Below are positions 17,697 through 26,064 of a stretch of DNA of 64,000 bases, piece by piece. Where the stretch lies: the NCBI RefSeq assembly GCF_008629655.1, contig NZ_VWSG01000003.1:224366-288365 (forward strand), read 5' to 3'. The position numbers and the translations under genes are program-made. The notes under the pieces were generated by a model. The model saw only the letters and a list, made by a program, of their open reading frames with translations. It had not been told where the DNA came from and did not search any database. This stretch comes from Paenimyroides baculatum. Lineage in GTDB: Bacteria; Bacteroidota; Bacteroidia; Flavobacteriales; Flavobacteriaceae. Numbering within the stretch: the stretch's first letter is position 1; every line of letters begins with the position of its first letter.

Positions 17697-18310
17697 TGAG
17701 TATTTTAATACATCCCACCTATTTTCCATCGGTCAGTCATTTTGTGGCAATGCTTCAAGCTCATGCTGTGGTATTCGAGGCAGATGATAATTTCCAGAAA
17801 CAAACGAACCGCAACCGTATGTACATTTACAGTGCAAACGGTTTGCAGTTGTTAAACATACCTGTTAAACACAGTGCAGAACCGAATCAAAAATACCGCG
17901 ACGTTAAAATAGAGAACGATTTTAACTGGCAGAAGCAACACTTTAAATCGTTAGAAGCCGGTTACAGAACATCACCTTATTTTGAGTTTTTTGAAGATGA
18001 TATTCGTCCGATTTTTGAAAAGAAACATTCTTTTTTAATGGATCTGAATCTGGAAATCCATGAAATTGTAACCGATTGCTTAGGTATTAAAATTCCGTAC
18101 ACAAAAACCGAAGAATATTTTAAAGAACCTTCTCAAACCGATTTCAGATACCTTGCAAACGGCAAAAAAGACGAAAACGTTTTTGATTCGTACATTCAGG
18201 TTTTTAACGACAAACACGTTTTTTTAAACAATTTAAGTATTTTAGATTTGCTTTTCAACGAAGGAAGACACGCAGTTGATTACTTGAAAAAACAAACTTT
18301 GATAAAATAA
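17696..18310 (+). CDS. WbqC family protein
   Basis: 204 residues, starting on the last base of the lepB stop (TAATG). The N-terminus ILIHPTYFPSVSHFVAML and the segment KQTNRNRMYIYSANGLQLLNIPVKHS define the WbqC-like family, found near O-antigen and sugar-modification genes in some bacteria and next to lepB in Flavobacteriaceae. Biochemical role is unknown. A strong hairpin follows at 18311. Confidence 0.8.
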   Translation: MSILIHPTYFPSVSHFVAMLQAHAVVFEADDNFQKQTNRNRMYIYSANGLQLLNIPVKHSAEPNQKYRDVKIENDFNWQKQHFKSLEAGYRTSPYFEFFEDDIRPIFEKKHSFLMDLNLEIHEIVTDCLGIKIPYTKTEEYFKEPSQTDFRYLANGKKDENVFDSYIQVFNDKHVFLNNLSILDLLFNEGRHAVDYLKKQTLIK

Positions 18311-18343
18311 AACAAGGAGATTTCGATTTGAAATCTCCTTGTT
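18311..18343 (+). terminator. Hairpin after the WbqC-like gene
   Basis: A perfect 14-bp stem, AACAAGGAGATTTC (18311-18324) with GAAATCTCCTTGTT (18330-18343), and a 5-base loop. No long T run follows, so it may be a weak terminator or a 3'-end protecting hairpin. Confidence 0.7.
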
Positions 18344-18433
18344 GCTTATATACAAAAGACTTATATATTTGTTAAAAAAGAGTTTTAATAAAATTTTACT
18401 TCCTATTTTCGTTAAAACACTTATTTGATTAAA

Positions 18434-18997
18434 ATGATAAAAACACTAATACTATTTCTTTCTCTATTTTTAGCTACTTTTTGCTGGGCACAAACCAAAA
18501 CCGAAAATGATTTGTATGTTGCGGGGTATATTAATGAAAATATTAATTATCCAATAAGTTGGTTTATTGAATTTAAAACTGATTCTGTTAAACTTATCAA
18601 TTCAAAAAATGAGTTATTAAGTGTTTTAGCTAATAAAGCTACAAGAGATTCAATAGCAAACGGAATTGCAAAAAAAAATAAACAGTCATTTGTTCTTGAG
18701 AATAAGGATGAAGCTGGCTCTATAATAGAATATACCTTTTTTAAAGTAATAAAAGACGTTTCTATTTCTAAAAATGCTTCAGAAGTATTATTAAACAAGA
18801 CTTTTGAAACACAAATAGACAAAACATTCAGCAGCCCAAACAGCGACCTGCAAATAAAAAAATCATATACCTTCTCAAAAGATTCGCTTTTAATAGTACA
18901 TAATTATTTTTTAGAAAATAAACTAATGTATGCCGAGAAAGAATTGGTTCCTTATGAATTATTTCAAAAAAAAAAATTCACTGTTTTTGGAAATTAA
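18434..18997 (+). CDS. Secreted hypothetical protein, N-terminal part of a frameshifted gene
   Basis: 187 residues from ATG 18434 (TTG 18425 is an alternative). A signal peptide is visible (LILFLSLFLATFCWAQ). The frame runs into a tract of 11 A at 18966-18976 and then ends 21 bases later at a stop. The protein continues convincingly in the next frame (FQKKN-SLFLEIKL) at 18977-19511, and would be intact if the tract had 10 A. I do not recognise the family. See the finding on this tract. Confidence 0.6.
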   Translation: MIKTLILFLSLFLATFCWAQTKTENDLYVAGYINENINYPISWFIEFKTDSVKLINSKNELLSVLANKATRDSIANGIAKKNKQSFVLENKDEAGSIIEYTFFKVIKDVSISKNASEVLLNKTFETQIDKTFSSPNSDLQIKKSYTFSKDSLLIVHNYFLENKLMYAEKELVPYELFQKKKFTVFGN

Positions 18998-19511
18998 ACT
19001 ATCAAAAGAAAACGATACCAAAAGACTGTATCAAATTATCAAATTAAACAAAAACACTCTTTCTTTAGTTTATTACGACCAAAGAGAGAAAATTACCGAA
19101 ACATTTAAAAAATCAACCCTAAAAGATATTCCCAAAAAAGAATTTAGTATTTGTTTAGATAGTCATCCTAAAGAATATTATGCAACTGATCCTGATTATA
19201 AATACACTAAAGGAAATAATTACATTTTATCAAAGATAGGTAAAAGCGCACCCTTAACTAAAGGTAACGGATACATAACCATACATTTTACTATTAATTG
19301 TGCTAAAGAAATTGGTAGGTTTGGTGTTGAACAAATGGATAGATTGTATAAACCTGCAACTTACAACCCTGATCTTATAAAACATTTAATAAACGAAATA
19401 GCTCTTTTAAAAGATTGGCCCGATTTTGTAAAGGATTCTTACCACCATGATATTCACGCGTTTTTAATGTTTAAAATTAAAAATGGTAAAATTGTAGATT
19501 TATGTCCATAA
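18954..19511 (+). CDS. Hypothetical protein, C-terminal part of a frameshifted gene
   Basis: This open frame overlaps the end of the preceding one; its in-frame ATGs at 18930 and 18954 are inside sequence that codes in the other frame, so they are unlikely natural starts. Residues after the A tract carry a beta-rich segment (KGNGYITIHFTINC, then GRFGVEQMDRLYKPATYN) that looks like a conserved domain of Bacteroidota secreted proteins. Read with 18434-18965 and one A fewer it gives a single protein of about 358 residues. The stop overlaps the next gene by 10 bases. Confidence 0.55.
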   Translation: MNYFKKKNSLFLEIKLSKENDTKRLYQIIKLNKNTLSLVYYDQREKITETFKKSTLKDIPKKEFSICLDSHPKEYYATDPDYKYTKGNNYILSKIGKSAPLTKGNGYITIHFTINCAKEIGRFGVEQMDRLYKPATYNPDLIKHLINEIALLKDWPDFVKDSYHHDIHAFLMFKIKNGKIVDLCP

Positions 19512-20362
19512 AAAACCTATCACTCATATTTTTCGCGATTGTTTTTATTTCTTGTAAATCAAACAAAAGCGAAAATCCGTTTGCACATCTTTCATCCGAA
19601 GAACGTTCAAAATTGGCAGATTATTATCATGAAGAGTCTATGAAGTTTAATCCATGGTTTCAAACAGGAAAATTACATCGAATCTATAAAGACAGTGCTT
19701 TACTGGCGGTTCCAGATCATGTGGAATATATGCAACGAGCATCGTATTCGTACAAAAAAGCGGGCGAGCACATAAAGGCTATGGAAATGCTTAACAAAGC
19801 TGTAGCGATAGATACTACAAACGGAAAAACAACTGCCTTAGAATATAAAGCGTGGAGCATGCTGTATTTTTACCGCGATTACGAAAGCACCATTAAAGAT
19901 GTTGATAAAGTTATAGAAATAAGTAAAATTCCTCACAAAGCGTGTCATGGTGAATCGTGTTTACTATTAAAAGCTCAAGCATACTATCAATTAGGTGAAT
20001 ATAAAAAAGCAATTGAAACGTTTGATTCCTTATTTACCCTTCTTAAAGAACAAAGTGTAAATCCAAAAGATGACTTTCTAGCTAATTTCTATCTGGCGCG
20101 GAGTTATTTTAAATTGAATGATTTAGACAAATCGCTTTTTTATTTAGAAGAACAATTGAGTATGCCCTATAGTGTAAAAGCAGAATTGAACTTTTATGCC
20201 GGACAGATTTATGTTTTAAAAAATAATACCGAAAAAGCTAAACAACATTTTTTAAAAGCTAAAGAATTATATCTGCAAAACGATAAAATGAATGAGCCTT
20301 ATATTGAACGTTTTGATGAAATTTTCATGAATGATATTAATTTAGAAATCAGCAAATTATAG
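19502..20362 (+). CDS. Tetratricopeptide-repeat lipoprotein
   Basis: 286 residues with a lipoprotein signal (LIFFAIVFISCKS, lipobox Cys at about 18). Three to five TPR-like helical pairs follow, for example YMQRASYSYKKAGEHIKAMEMLNKAVAID and LLLKAQAYYQLGEYKKAIETFDSLF. TPR lipoproteins are scaffolds in the envelope; no partner is evident. It overlaps the frameshifted gene by 10 bases, so the two are probably one transcript. Confidence 0.75.
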   Translation: MSIKNLSLIFFAIVFISCKSNKSENPFAHLSSEERSKLADYYHEESMKFNPWFQTGKLHRIYKDSALLAVPDHVEYMQRASYSYKKAGEHIKAMEMLNKAVAIDTTNGKTTALEYKAWSMLYFYRDYESTIKDVDKVIEISKIPHKACHGESCLLLKAQAYYQLGEYKKAIETFDSLFTLLKEQSVNPKDDFLANFYLARSYFKLNDLDKSLFYLEEQLSMPYSVKAELNFYAGQIYVLKNNTEKAKQHFLKAKELYLQNDKMNEPYIERFDEIFMNDINLEISKL

Positions 20363-20402
20363 TTATAAAATACGAAATATTTTTTTTATTCATTTATAAA
20401 AC

Positions 20403-20411
20403 TATCTTTGC
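20403..20411 (+). promoter_or_regulatory. -7 promoter element of the lipoprotein gene at 20435
   Basis: TATCTTTGC is a perfect TAnnTTTGY match 23 bases before the ATG. Confidence 0.6.
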
Positions 20412-20434
20412 TGGAAATTTAATAATATTTACTT

Positions 20435-20893
20435 ATGAAAAAATTAGTATTTTTCTCAGCATTATTGTCTTTATCTTTAGTTAGTTGTGGTGATGATGAT
20501 AAACCACAACCAGAACAACAAAAAGACACGCAAACACTTTTAACTGCTAAGTGGAATTTGGTTAAATCTGAATACATTATAAACGGAGTAACAGAAACAG
20601 AAGATTTAAAACCGGGTGATTGTGATTATGATTATTACGATTTAAAATCTGGTGGATTAAAAGATGAAATCTCACATGATGAAAGTGATAATTGCTCTAC
20701 AAGCAACTGGCCTGGAACTTGGGCGTACAATGCAGCAAAAAAACAAGTTACATTAGTTGACAGTGATGATAATTACACATTAGTTACAGAAGTAATTTCA
20801 ATAAATGCTACTGATTTAAAAATTAAATTAATTTCTGCAGATGGTGAGCCAGCTCCTACTGGTACAGAAGTTTACTTATATTTGAAGAGATAA
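20435..20893 (+). CDS. Lipocalin-like lipoprotein
   Basis: 152 residues. Lipoprotein signal with lipobox LVSC (Cys about 18) followed by GDDDKPQPEQQ, a typical Bacteroidota lipoprotein export-type acidic start. The rest is a small beta-barrel: LLTAKWNLVKSEYIINGV matches the first strand of lipocalin-like domains (LxGxWxLxS), with a terminal VYLYLKR strand. Function unknown. It has its own promoter and a shared terminator. Confidence 0.75.
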   Translation: MKKLVFFSALLSLSLVSCGDDDKPQPEQQKDTQTLLTAKWNLVKSEYIINGVTETEDLKPGDCDYDYYDLKSGGLKDEISHDESDNCSTSNWPGTWAYNAAKKQVTLVDSDDNYTLVTEVISINATDLKIKLISADGEPAPTGTEVYLYLKR

Positions 20894-20900
20894 TTCTAAG

Positions 20901-20938
20901 AAAAAAAAGGATAACTAAATTAGTTATCCTTTTTTTTA
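20901..20938. terminator. Bidirectional terminator between convergent genes
   Basis: Stem GGATAACTA (20909-20917) with TAGTTATCC (20921-20929), 3-base loop, preceded by an A run and followed by a T run, so it can work in both directions. It overlaps the 3' end of the minus-strand gene ending at 20920. Confidence 0.85.
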
Positions 20939-21966
20939 TCTTTCATATTCAATCGTGCCATTATTGGGAAATGATCCGAATTTTTAAAATCTTTATAAGT
21001 TTTAAATTCTTTCACTTCAAACACCTCATCAACCAAAATATAATCAATACGGGCAGGATAATATTTGTAGTTATAGGTTTTTCCGAAACCTTTGCCGGCT
21101 TCAACAAACGCATCATTCATATCGCCAATAATGTTTTTATAAACGTATGAAAACGCCGTGTTGTTCATATCGCCACAGATAATTTTATGTCCTTTAAAAT
21201 CTTCCATGTGCGCCTGAATCAACTCCGACTGCAACTGCTGAACTTTAAACGCCTCGCTTAATCGATTAAAAATTCGTTTTGATTTACTTTCATCGATCTC
21301 ATTAATATCCGGACTGATATTTACCGACTGCAAATGAATACTGTAAACGCGAATGGTATCCTTATTTTTTACGATATCGGCATAAACCACGTTGTTATCA
21401 GAATTTGGCAAAGCGATTTCACCTTCATCAATAATTCGGAATTTAGAAAAAATAGCCTGACCGGTTTTAATATTTTTACCGTGCATAATAATATGTCGGA
21501 ACTTATAATCGTCTAACTCATAATCTGCCGATTTGGAATATTCCTGAAAACAAATGATATCCGGATTTTGTTCTTCAATAAAACGCTTGATGTTTTCGGC
21601 AACATTTTCGTTCGGCATCCAATTAAAAAGATTAAACAATCGAACATTATAACTTAAAACGGTAAAGTCTGATTCTACTAGTTCTTCGTTTGTAGATGTG
21701 AACTTATAAAATTTAGTAAAAAACGTGTATCCGATCAAAAAAACAATAATCGATAAAAATACCTGTCTTTTTAGTTGAATTGCCCAATAAACCACAAATA
21801 CGAGGTTTAGCATTAAAAGTGTGGGCAAAATTAGAGTAAGAACCGACAAAAACGGAAACAGTTTAGGCGCCATAGACGGCAATAAATAGCCCAACAATGT
21901 TAGCACAACCAACATTATGTTTAAAATATAGGCTATTTTATTAAACCATTTTAACTGTTTCATCAT
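20920..21966 (-). CDS. Membrane-anchored endonuclease/exonuclease/phosphatase family protein
   Basis: 348 residues. Three N-terminal membrane helices (about residues 10-95) precede an EEP-fold domain: VLSYNVRLFN, DIICFQEYSKS with the metal-binding Glu, YSIHLQSV, GDMNNTAFS and the C-terminal SDHFPIMARL with catalytic Asp-His. The catalytic domain could cleave nucleic acid or phosphoester/phospholipid substrates, and its location, periplasmic or cytoplasmic, is not fixed by sequence. It is the last gene of the mutL-rhomboid-rhomboid operon (4 bases after the rhomboid). Confidence 0.88.
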   Translation of the reverse strand: MMKQLKWFNKIAYILNIMLVVLTLLGYLLPSMAPKLFPFLSVLTLILPTLLMLNLVFVVYWAIQLKRQVFLSIIVFLIGYTFFTKFYKFTSTNEELVESDFTVLSYNVRLFNLFNWMPNENVAENIKRFIEEQNPDIICFQEYSKSADYELDDYKFRHIIMHGKNIKTGQAIFSKFRIIDEGEIALPNSDNNVVYADIVKNKDTIRVYSIHLQSVNISPDINEIDESKSKRIFNRLSEAFKVQQLQSELIQAHMEDFKGHKIICGDMNNTAFSYVYKNIIGDMNDAFVEAGKGFGKTYNYKYYPARIDYILVDEVFEVKEFKTYKDFKNSDHFPIMARLNMKDKKKDN

Positions 21967-21970
21967 AAGT

Positions 21971-22765
21971 TTATTTCTGCTTAAACAAAAACTCTTTCTC
22001 TTCCTTGGTAAGGCTGTCGTATCCCGATTTGCTAATTTTGTCTAAGATAATATCTATTTGTTTTTGAACGCTATTATCTGTCGAATTATTTTTTGTTTGA
22101 TTTATTTTATTGTGAACCGTTCGCAAATTGGTTTTAACTTTTGATTTTTTAAGATTGCTTAAAGAAAATCCTCCCAACCATTTGCCGTAACAGAAACCAA
22201 ATATACTTCCGCCTAAATGAGCCAGATGTCCGCCAGCATTATCAAAAAATAACTGCAACAAATCAAAACCTAAAAACGCTATCGCGATATAATATATTGC
22301 TACGTTTCCAAAAATTATCAGCTGTACACGCATTTTTGGATTATATCCTACAACCGTAAAAAATACCGCCATTACAGCTCCCGATGCTCCTACAACATAA
22401 CTTTGCAAGCCAAAAATATTGGCTACTAAAAAGTAAAAAATTCCAGCAGCAATGCCCCCTAAAAAATAGGCTTTTAAAAATTGCTTTGAATTAAAAAATG
22501 TAAAAAATAGCTGACTAAAAAAATACAGCATTAGCATATTAAACAACAAATGCATAATATCGCTATGCAGAAAACTGTAAGTTACAAATTGCCAAATTCG
22601 ATAATTAAATATTTTAAAATCGCTAAACAATGCGAATTGCTCGATAATCGTCTTATAAAAACCTGCATCGGCAAACTTTATAAGCATAACAAGAACACTT
22701 ATTAAACTTACAACAATAAGAAGTTTAATTTCGACTGCAATATTTTTAATATCGAATTTTTGCAT
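21971..22765 (-). CDS. Rhomboid family intramembrane serine protease (second copy)
   Basis: 264 residues with six membrane helices. Hallmarks are HLLFNMLMLYFF (oxyanion Asn), VGASGAVMAV with the nucleophile Ser, and GGHLAHLGGSIFGF with the catalytic His. A ~60-residue hydrophilic C-terminal tail, rich in Lys, Asn and Ser, follows the last helix and ends in EEKEFLFKQK. It cleaves membrane proteins within the bilayer; substrates unknown. It lies 6 bases after another rhomboid gene. Confidence 0.92.
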   Translation of the reverse strand: MQKFDIKNIAVEIKLLIVVSLISVLVMLIKFADAGFYKTIIEQFALFSDFKIFNYRIWQFVTYSFLHSDIMHLLFNMLMLYFFSQLFFTFFNSKQFLKAYFLGGIAAGIFYFLVANIFGLQSYVVGASGAVMAVFFTVVGYNPKMRVQLIIFGNVAIYYIAIAFLGFDLLQLFFDNAGGHLAHLGGSIFGFCYGKWLGGFSLSNLKKSKVKTNLRTVHNKINQTKNNSTDNSVQKQIDIILDKISKSGYDSLTKEEKEFLFKQK

Positions 22766-22771
22766 AATTTG

Positions 22772-23527
22772 TTATTTATCCCAACGGAATTGATCGAACT
22801 GTTTTTTCTTCCAAAACCACATTAACAAGAAACCAACAAGAGCTCCGCCAATATGTGCAAAATGAGCAATTCCTGTTCCGCCTGATCCAAAAATGGCAGC
22901 ACCATTAAATCCTAAAACTAAATCTAAAACCAAAACTCCTGGTACAAAATATTTTGCTTTAATTGGTACAGGTATAAAAAGTAAAGCCAAACCAGCATTT
23001 GGAAACATAAAAGCAAATGCAACCAATAAACCGTAAATGGCTCCAGAAGCACCAACAGCTACCGATAAATATGATGAAGCAAAACTATCTAATTTTGAAG
23101 GAGACAGAAATTGTTGCCAACCGTTATTAATCATACTTTGGTTAAGTGTCTGTATAACTTCATTCTCTTTAATTCCGTTTAAAAGTAAAGTATTTAAACC
23201 ATCATGAAATTGCCAATAATTAACTGCAGTGTGTAGAATTGCAGCACCTAATCCACACAAAATATAGAAAAGTACAAACTTTTTGCCTCCCCATATTTGT
23301 TCCAACACAGATCCGAATGAATACAACGCAAACATATTAAATAATATATGAGGGATACTTCCATGCATAAACATGTGCGTTATTGGCTGCCAAAATTGAA
23401 ACGCAGGATTTTCGAAATAATATAATGGCAAATAATCTTTTAATATCGGCATAAAAAAATTCGCCGCTAAAAATATTATAACGTTTACAATTAACAATTG
23501 TTTTACTACTGGAGTAATCTGATTCAT
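22772..23527 (-). CDS. Rhomboid family intramembrane serine protease (first copy)
   Basis: 251 residues with six membrane helices. HILFNMFALYSFG, VGASGAIYGLL (Ser) and AHFAHIGGALVGF (His) give the catalytic dyad and oxyanion Asn. Compared with the neighbour, the loop between helices 3 and 4 is longer (WQFHDGLNTLLLNGIKENEV onward). Start codon overlaps the mutL stop by one base (TAATG). Confidence 0.93.
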   Translation of the reverse strand: MNQITPVVKQLLIVNVIIFLAANFFMPILKDYLPLYYFENPAFQFWQPITHMFMHGSIPHILFNMFALYSFGSVLEQIWGGKKFVLFYILCGLGAAILHTAVNYWQFHDGLNTLLLNGIKENEVIQTLNQSMINNGWQQFLSPSKLDSFASSYLSVAVGASGAIYGLLVAFAFMFPNAGLALLFIPVPIKAKYFVPGVLVLDLVLGFNGAAIFGSGGTGIAHFAHIGGALVGFLLMWFWKKKQFDQFRWDK

Positions 23528-25458
23528 TACATAAATTTTTTATCAATATCTTCTACCTTCATGGTAATAAAAGTAGTTTTGCCAAAGGGCGATGTTTGCG
23601 GATCTTCGCATCCAAACAAACTGTTTACAATATTTTCCTGTTCTTTATCGCTTAAATACGTGCCGGTTTTTACCGCCAAACTCTGTGCCAGCGATTTTGC
23701 AATTCGGTCGTGCAAAACATCAACATCTGTAGGAGCATCGTCTTGCATATCGTTTAAAAGATCTTCTAAAACAATAGAAACCTCGCTTTCTGTAATCGAT
23801 ACCGGAATACCTAAAATTACAATTTTTTCGTTAGAAATTTCATCGAATAAAAATCCCATTTGCACCAATTCATTCTGCAGATTTTTAAGCAATTCCATTT
23901 CGTAAACACCATAGTACAAAGACAAAGGAAACAGTAACTGCTGACTTGCGTTCTGCTTTACCGTGAACGAACGCATGTAATGTTCGTACAAAATTCGCTG
24001 ATGTGCCCTGCGCTGATCTATGATAATCATGCCCGATTTTATGGGACTGATGATGTATTTTTTTTGAAACTGATACGATTGCTGATGATTTGTGGGTTGC
24101 GAAGCATCGTCATCGAACAAAGATCCGGTGATTACTTCTTCATCAAACTGATGATTTGCTGATGTTAGAATGATTTCTTTTGCATCTGAAATACCTTCGT
24201 ACAAAGTTTCCCAACCGCCCGATTTGTGTTTACGATCTTGAAACGATGCATTGCTTTGAAAGGAACTTCCCGAGTTTTTTGGTTTGACACTTTCGAACGG
24301 ATTAAAACCAGAACCCATTTGTCCTGCCAGATTACTCCCCGATTTCATACTTTCAAACGGATTGAAAAACGTGTCAATGGCAACCGTTGGTTCGTTAGAT
24401 TTTGTTCCTTCATAACTGTAAGGAACTTCTAAATCTCCATCTTTCTGAAAATCCAACACCGGCGAAACATTAAACTGACCCAAACTATGTTTAATTGTAG
24501 CCCTTAAAATAGCATACAAAGCCTGTTCATCGTCAAACTTAATTTCGGTTTTTGTCGGGTGGATATTTATATCGATACTGTTTGGCGGTAACGTTAAATA
24601 CAGAAAGTAACTCGGATGTGTACCGTCTTTCAACAAACCTTCAAAAGCAGCCGTAACTGCGTGATGCAGATAGCCACTTTTTATAAATCGATCATTCACA
24701 AAAAAGAACTGTTCTCCCCTGCTCTTTTTAGCAAACTCGGGCTTTGCAACAAAACCATGAACCTCAACAATCTCGGTTGTTTCCTGAACAGGAACCAACT
24801 TTTCATTGGTTTTTCCGCCGAAAACATTTACGATTCGCTGACGAAAATTAGATGCCGGCAAATTAAACATTTCACTGCCGTTGTTTATAAACGTAAACTG
24901 AATATCGTTATGCGCCAATGCCACACGTTCAAATTCATCAATTACATGGCGTAATTCTACCTGATCTGACTTCAAGAAATTTCGTCGTGCCGGAATATTA
25001 AAAAACAGGTTTTTAACCGAAAACGATGTTCCGCTTGGAGCCACAACAATTTCTTGTGATGTAATTTTACTTCCTTCAATAATTACATGCGTTCCTAATT
25101 CGGCAATATGTTCTTTAGATTTTAATTCTACGTGTGCAATTGCAGCAATAGATGCCAATGCTTCGCCACGAAAACCTTTTGTCTGCAATTGGAATAAATC
25201 TTCGGCTATGGAAATTTTAGATGTTGCGTGACGTTCAAAACACATACGCGCATCAATTTCGTTCATTCCCTTACCGTCGTCAATTACCTGGATCAGCGTT
25301 TTACCTGCATCTTTAATTACCAGTTTAATGGCTGTTGCTCCTGCATCTACAGCATTTTCGAGTAATTCTTTAACTACCGATGCTGGTCTTTGCACCACTT
25401 CGCCAGCGGCAATCTGGTTGGCTACGTGATCGGGCAATAAACGTATAACGCTTGACAT
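23527..25458 (-). CDS. mutL: DNA mismatch repair protein MutL
   Basis: 643 residues. N-terminal GHKL ATPase: QIAAGEVVQRPASVVKELLENA, DDGKGM, RHATSKI and GFRGEALASIAA. A Ser/Gly/Asn-rich linker of about 100 residues starts near 350. The C-terminal dimerisation domain contains IIIDQRRAHQRILYE where nicking MutLs have DQHAAHERxxYE, so the metal-binding residues are changed, and CPHGRP is replaced by SPFGKTTF. It couples MutS to downstream excision. First gene of an operon with two rhomboids and an EEP protein. Confidence 0.95.
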   Translation of the reverse strand: MSSVIRLLPDHVANQIAAGEVVQRPASVVKELLENAVDAGATAIKLVIKDAGKTLIQVIDDGKGMNEIDARMCFERHATSKISIAEDLFQLQTKGFRGEALASIAAIAHVELKSKEHIAELGTHVIIEGSKITSQEIVVAPSGTSFSVKNLFFNIPARRNFLKSDQVELRHVIDEFERVALAHNDIQFTFINNGSEMFNLPASNFRQRIVNVFGGKTNEKLVPVQETTEIVEVHGFVAKPEFAKKSRGEQFFFVNDRFIKSGYLHHAVTAAFEGLLKDGTHPSYFLYLTLPPNSIDINIHPTKTEIKFDDEQALYAILRATIKHSLGQFNVSPVLDFQKDGDLEVPYSYEGTKSNEPTVAIDTFFNPFESMKSGSNLAGQMGSGFNPFESVKPKNSGSSFQSNASFQDRKHKSGGWETLYEGISDAKEIILTSANHQFDEEVITGSLFDDDASQPTNHQQSYQFQKKYIISPIKSGMIIIDQRRAHQRILYEHYMRSFTVKQNASQQLLFPLSLYYGVYEMELLKNLQNELVQMGFLFDEISNEKIVILGIPVSITESEVSIVLEDLLNDMQDDAPTDVDVLHDRIAKSLAQSLAVKTGTYLSDKEQENIVNSLFGCEDPQTSPFGKTTFITMKVEDIDKKFM

Positions 25459-25484
25459 GTATTGTTGTACTTTTTTAATGATTT

Positions 25485-25493
25485 ACAAAAATA
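25485..25493 (-). promoter_or_regulatory. -7 promoter element of the mutL operon
   Basis: The minus strand reads TATTTTTGT, a perfect TAnnTTTGY match, 26 bases before the mutL ATG. Confidence 0.6.
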
Positions 25494-25546
25494 CAATTTT
25501 ATGTGGGATTATGATTACCGATGCCCTTTGCATAAAGTTAAAGAAA

Positions 25547-25578
25547 ACAAAAAAGCCCTGAAATTTCAGAGCTTTTTT
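25547..25578 (-). terminator. Terminator after ribH
   Basis: On the minus strand a stem around GCTCTGAAATTTCAGGGC is flanked by an A run and a T run, just past the ribH stop at 25580. The one mismatch in the stem does not break it. Confidence 0.8.
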
Positions 25579-25579
25579 G

Positions 25580-26062
25580 TTATTTATTTAATGCGATCAT
25601 TTTTAAAGCGGCAACCGCAGCTTCGGTTCCTTTGTTTCCGTGGATACCTCCACTTCTGTCGATCGACTGTTGTTCGTTATTATCTGTCAGCACACAGAAA
25701 ATGGTAGGTACATCGTAGATTAAGTTTAAATCTTTAATGCCTTGTGTTACGCCTTCGCAAACAAAATCAAAGTGTTTTGTTTCGCCTTGAATTACACAAC
25801 CTATTGCAATAACAGCATCAAACTGTTCTAACTGGTGCATTTTTTTGCTTCCAAAAATCAATTCAAAACTTCCTGGAACATTCCAACGTACAATATTTTC
25901 AGGCTTCGCCCCACAATCAATCAATACATCGTAAGCACCTTGAAACAAACCGTTGGTAACTTTATCGTTCCATTCCGAAACAACTAAACCAATCTTTAAA
26001 TCTTTTGCATCAATTAAATCGGCTTTGTTGTATTCTGATAAATTTTTATTAGCTGTAGCCAT
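25580..26062 (-). CDS. ribH: 6,7-dimethyl-8-ribityllumazine synthase
   Basis: 160 residues. The family motifs are visible: VVSEWNDKVTNGL, VPGSFELIFGSKKM, VIAIGCVIQGETKHFDFVCEGV with the catalytic His, and IFCVLTDNNEQQSIDRSGG followed by NKGTEAAVAAL. It makes the lumazine precursor of riboflavin as an icosahedral or pentameric assembly. It follows a TPR gene with a 2-base gap, and ribD is elsewhere (34692), so the riboflavin genes are dispersed. Confidence 0.95.
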   Translation of the reverse strand: MATANKNLSEYNKADLIDAKDLKIGLVVSEWNDKVTNGLFQGAYDVLIDCGAKPENIVRWNVPGSFELIFGSKKMHQLEQFDAVIAIGCVIQGETKHFDFVCEGVTQGIKDLNLIYDVPTIFCVLTDNNEQQSIDRSGGIHGNKGTEAAVAALKMIALNK

Positions 26063-26064
26063 AA

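Noticed and set aside
18930..18956. ATG codons at 18930 and 18954 as true starts of the downstream frame
   Set aside because: They lie inside sequence that codes well in the other frame upstream of the A tract; the simplest reading is one split gene.
22700..25460. Several plus-strand open frames of 60-135 codons over mutL and the rhomboids (for example 23498-23905)
   Set aside because: They overlap well-supported minus-strand genes, have no recognisable domains and are shadows.
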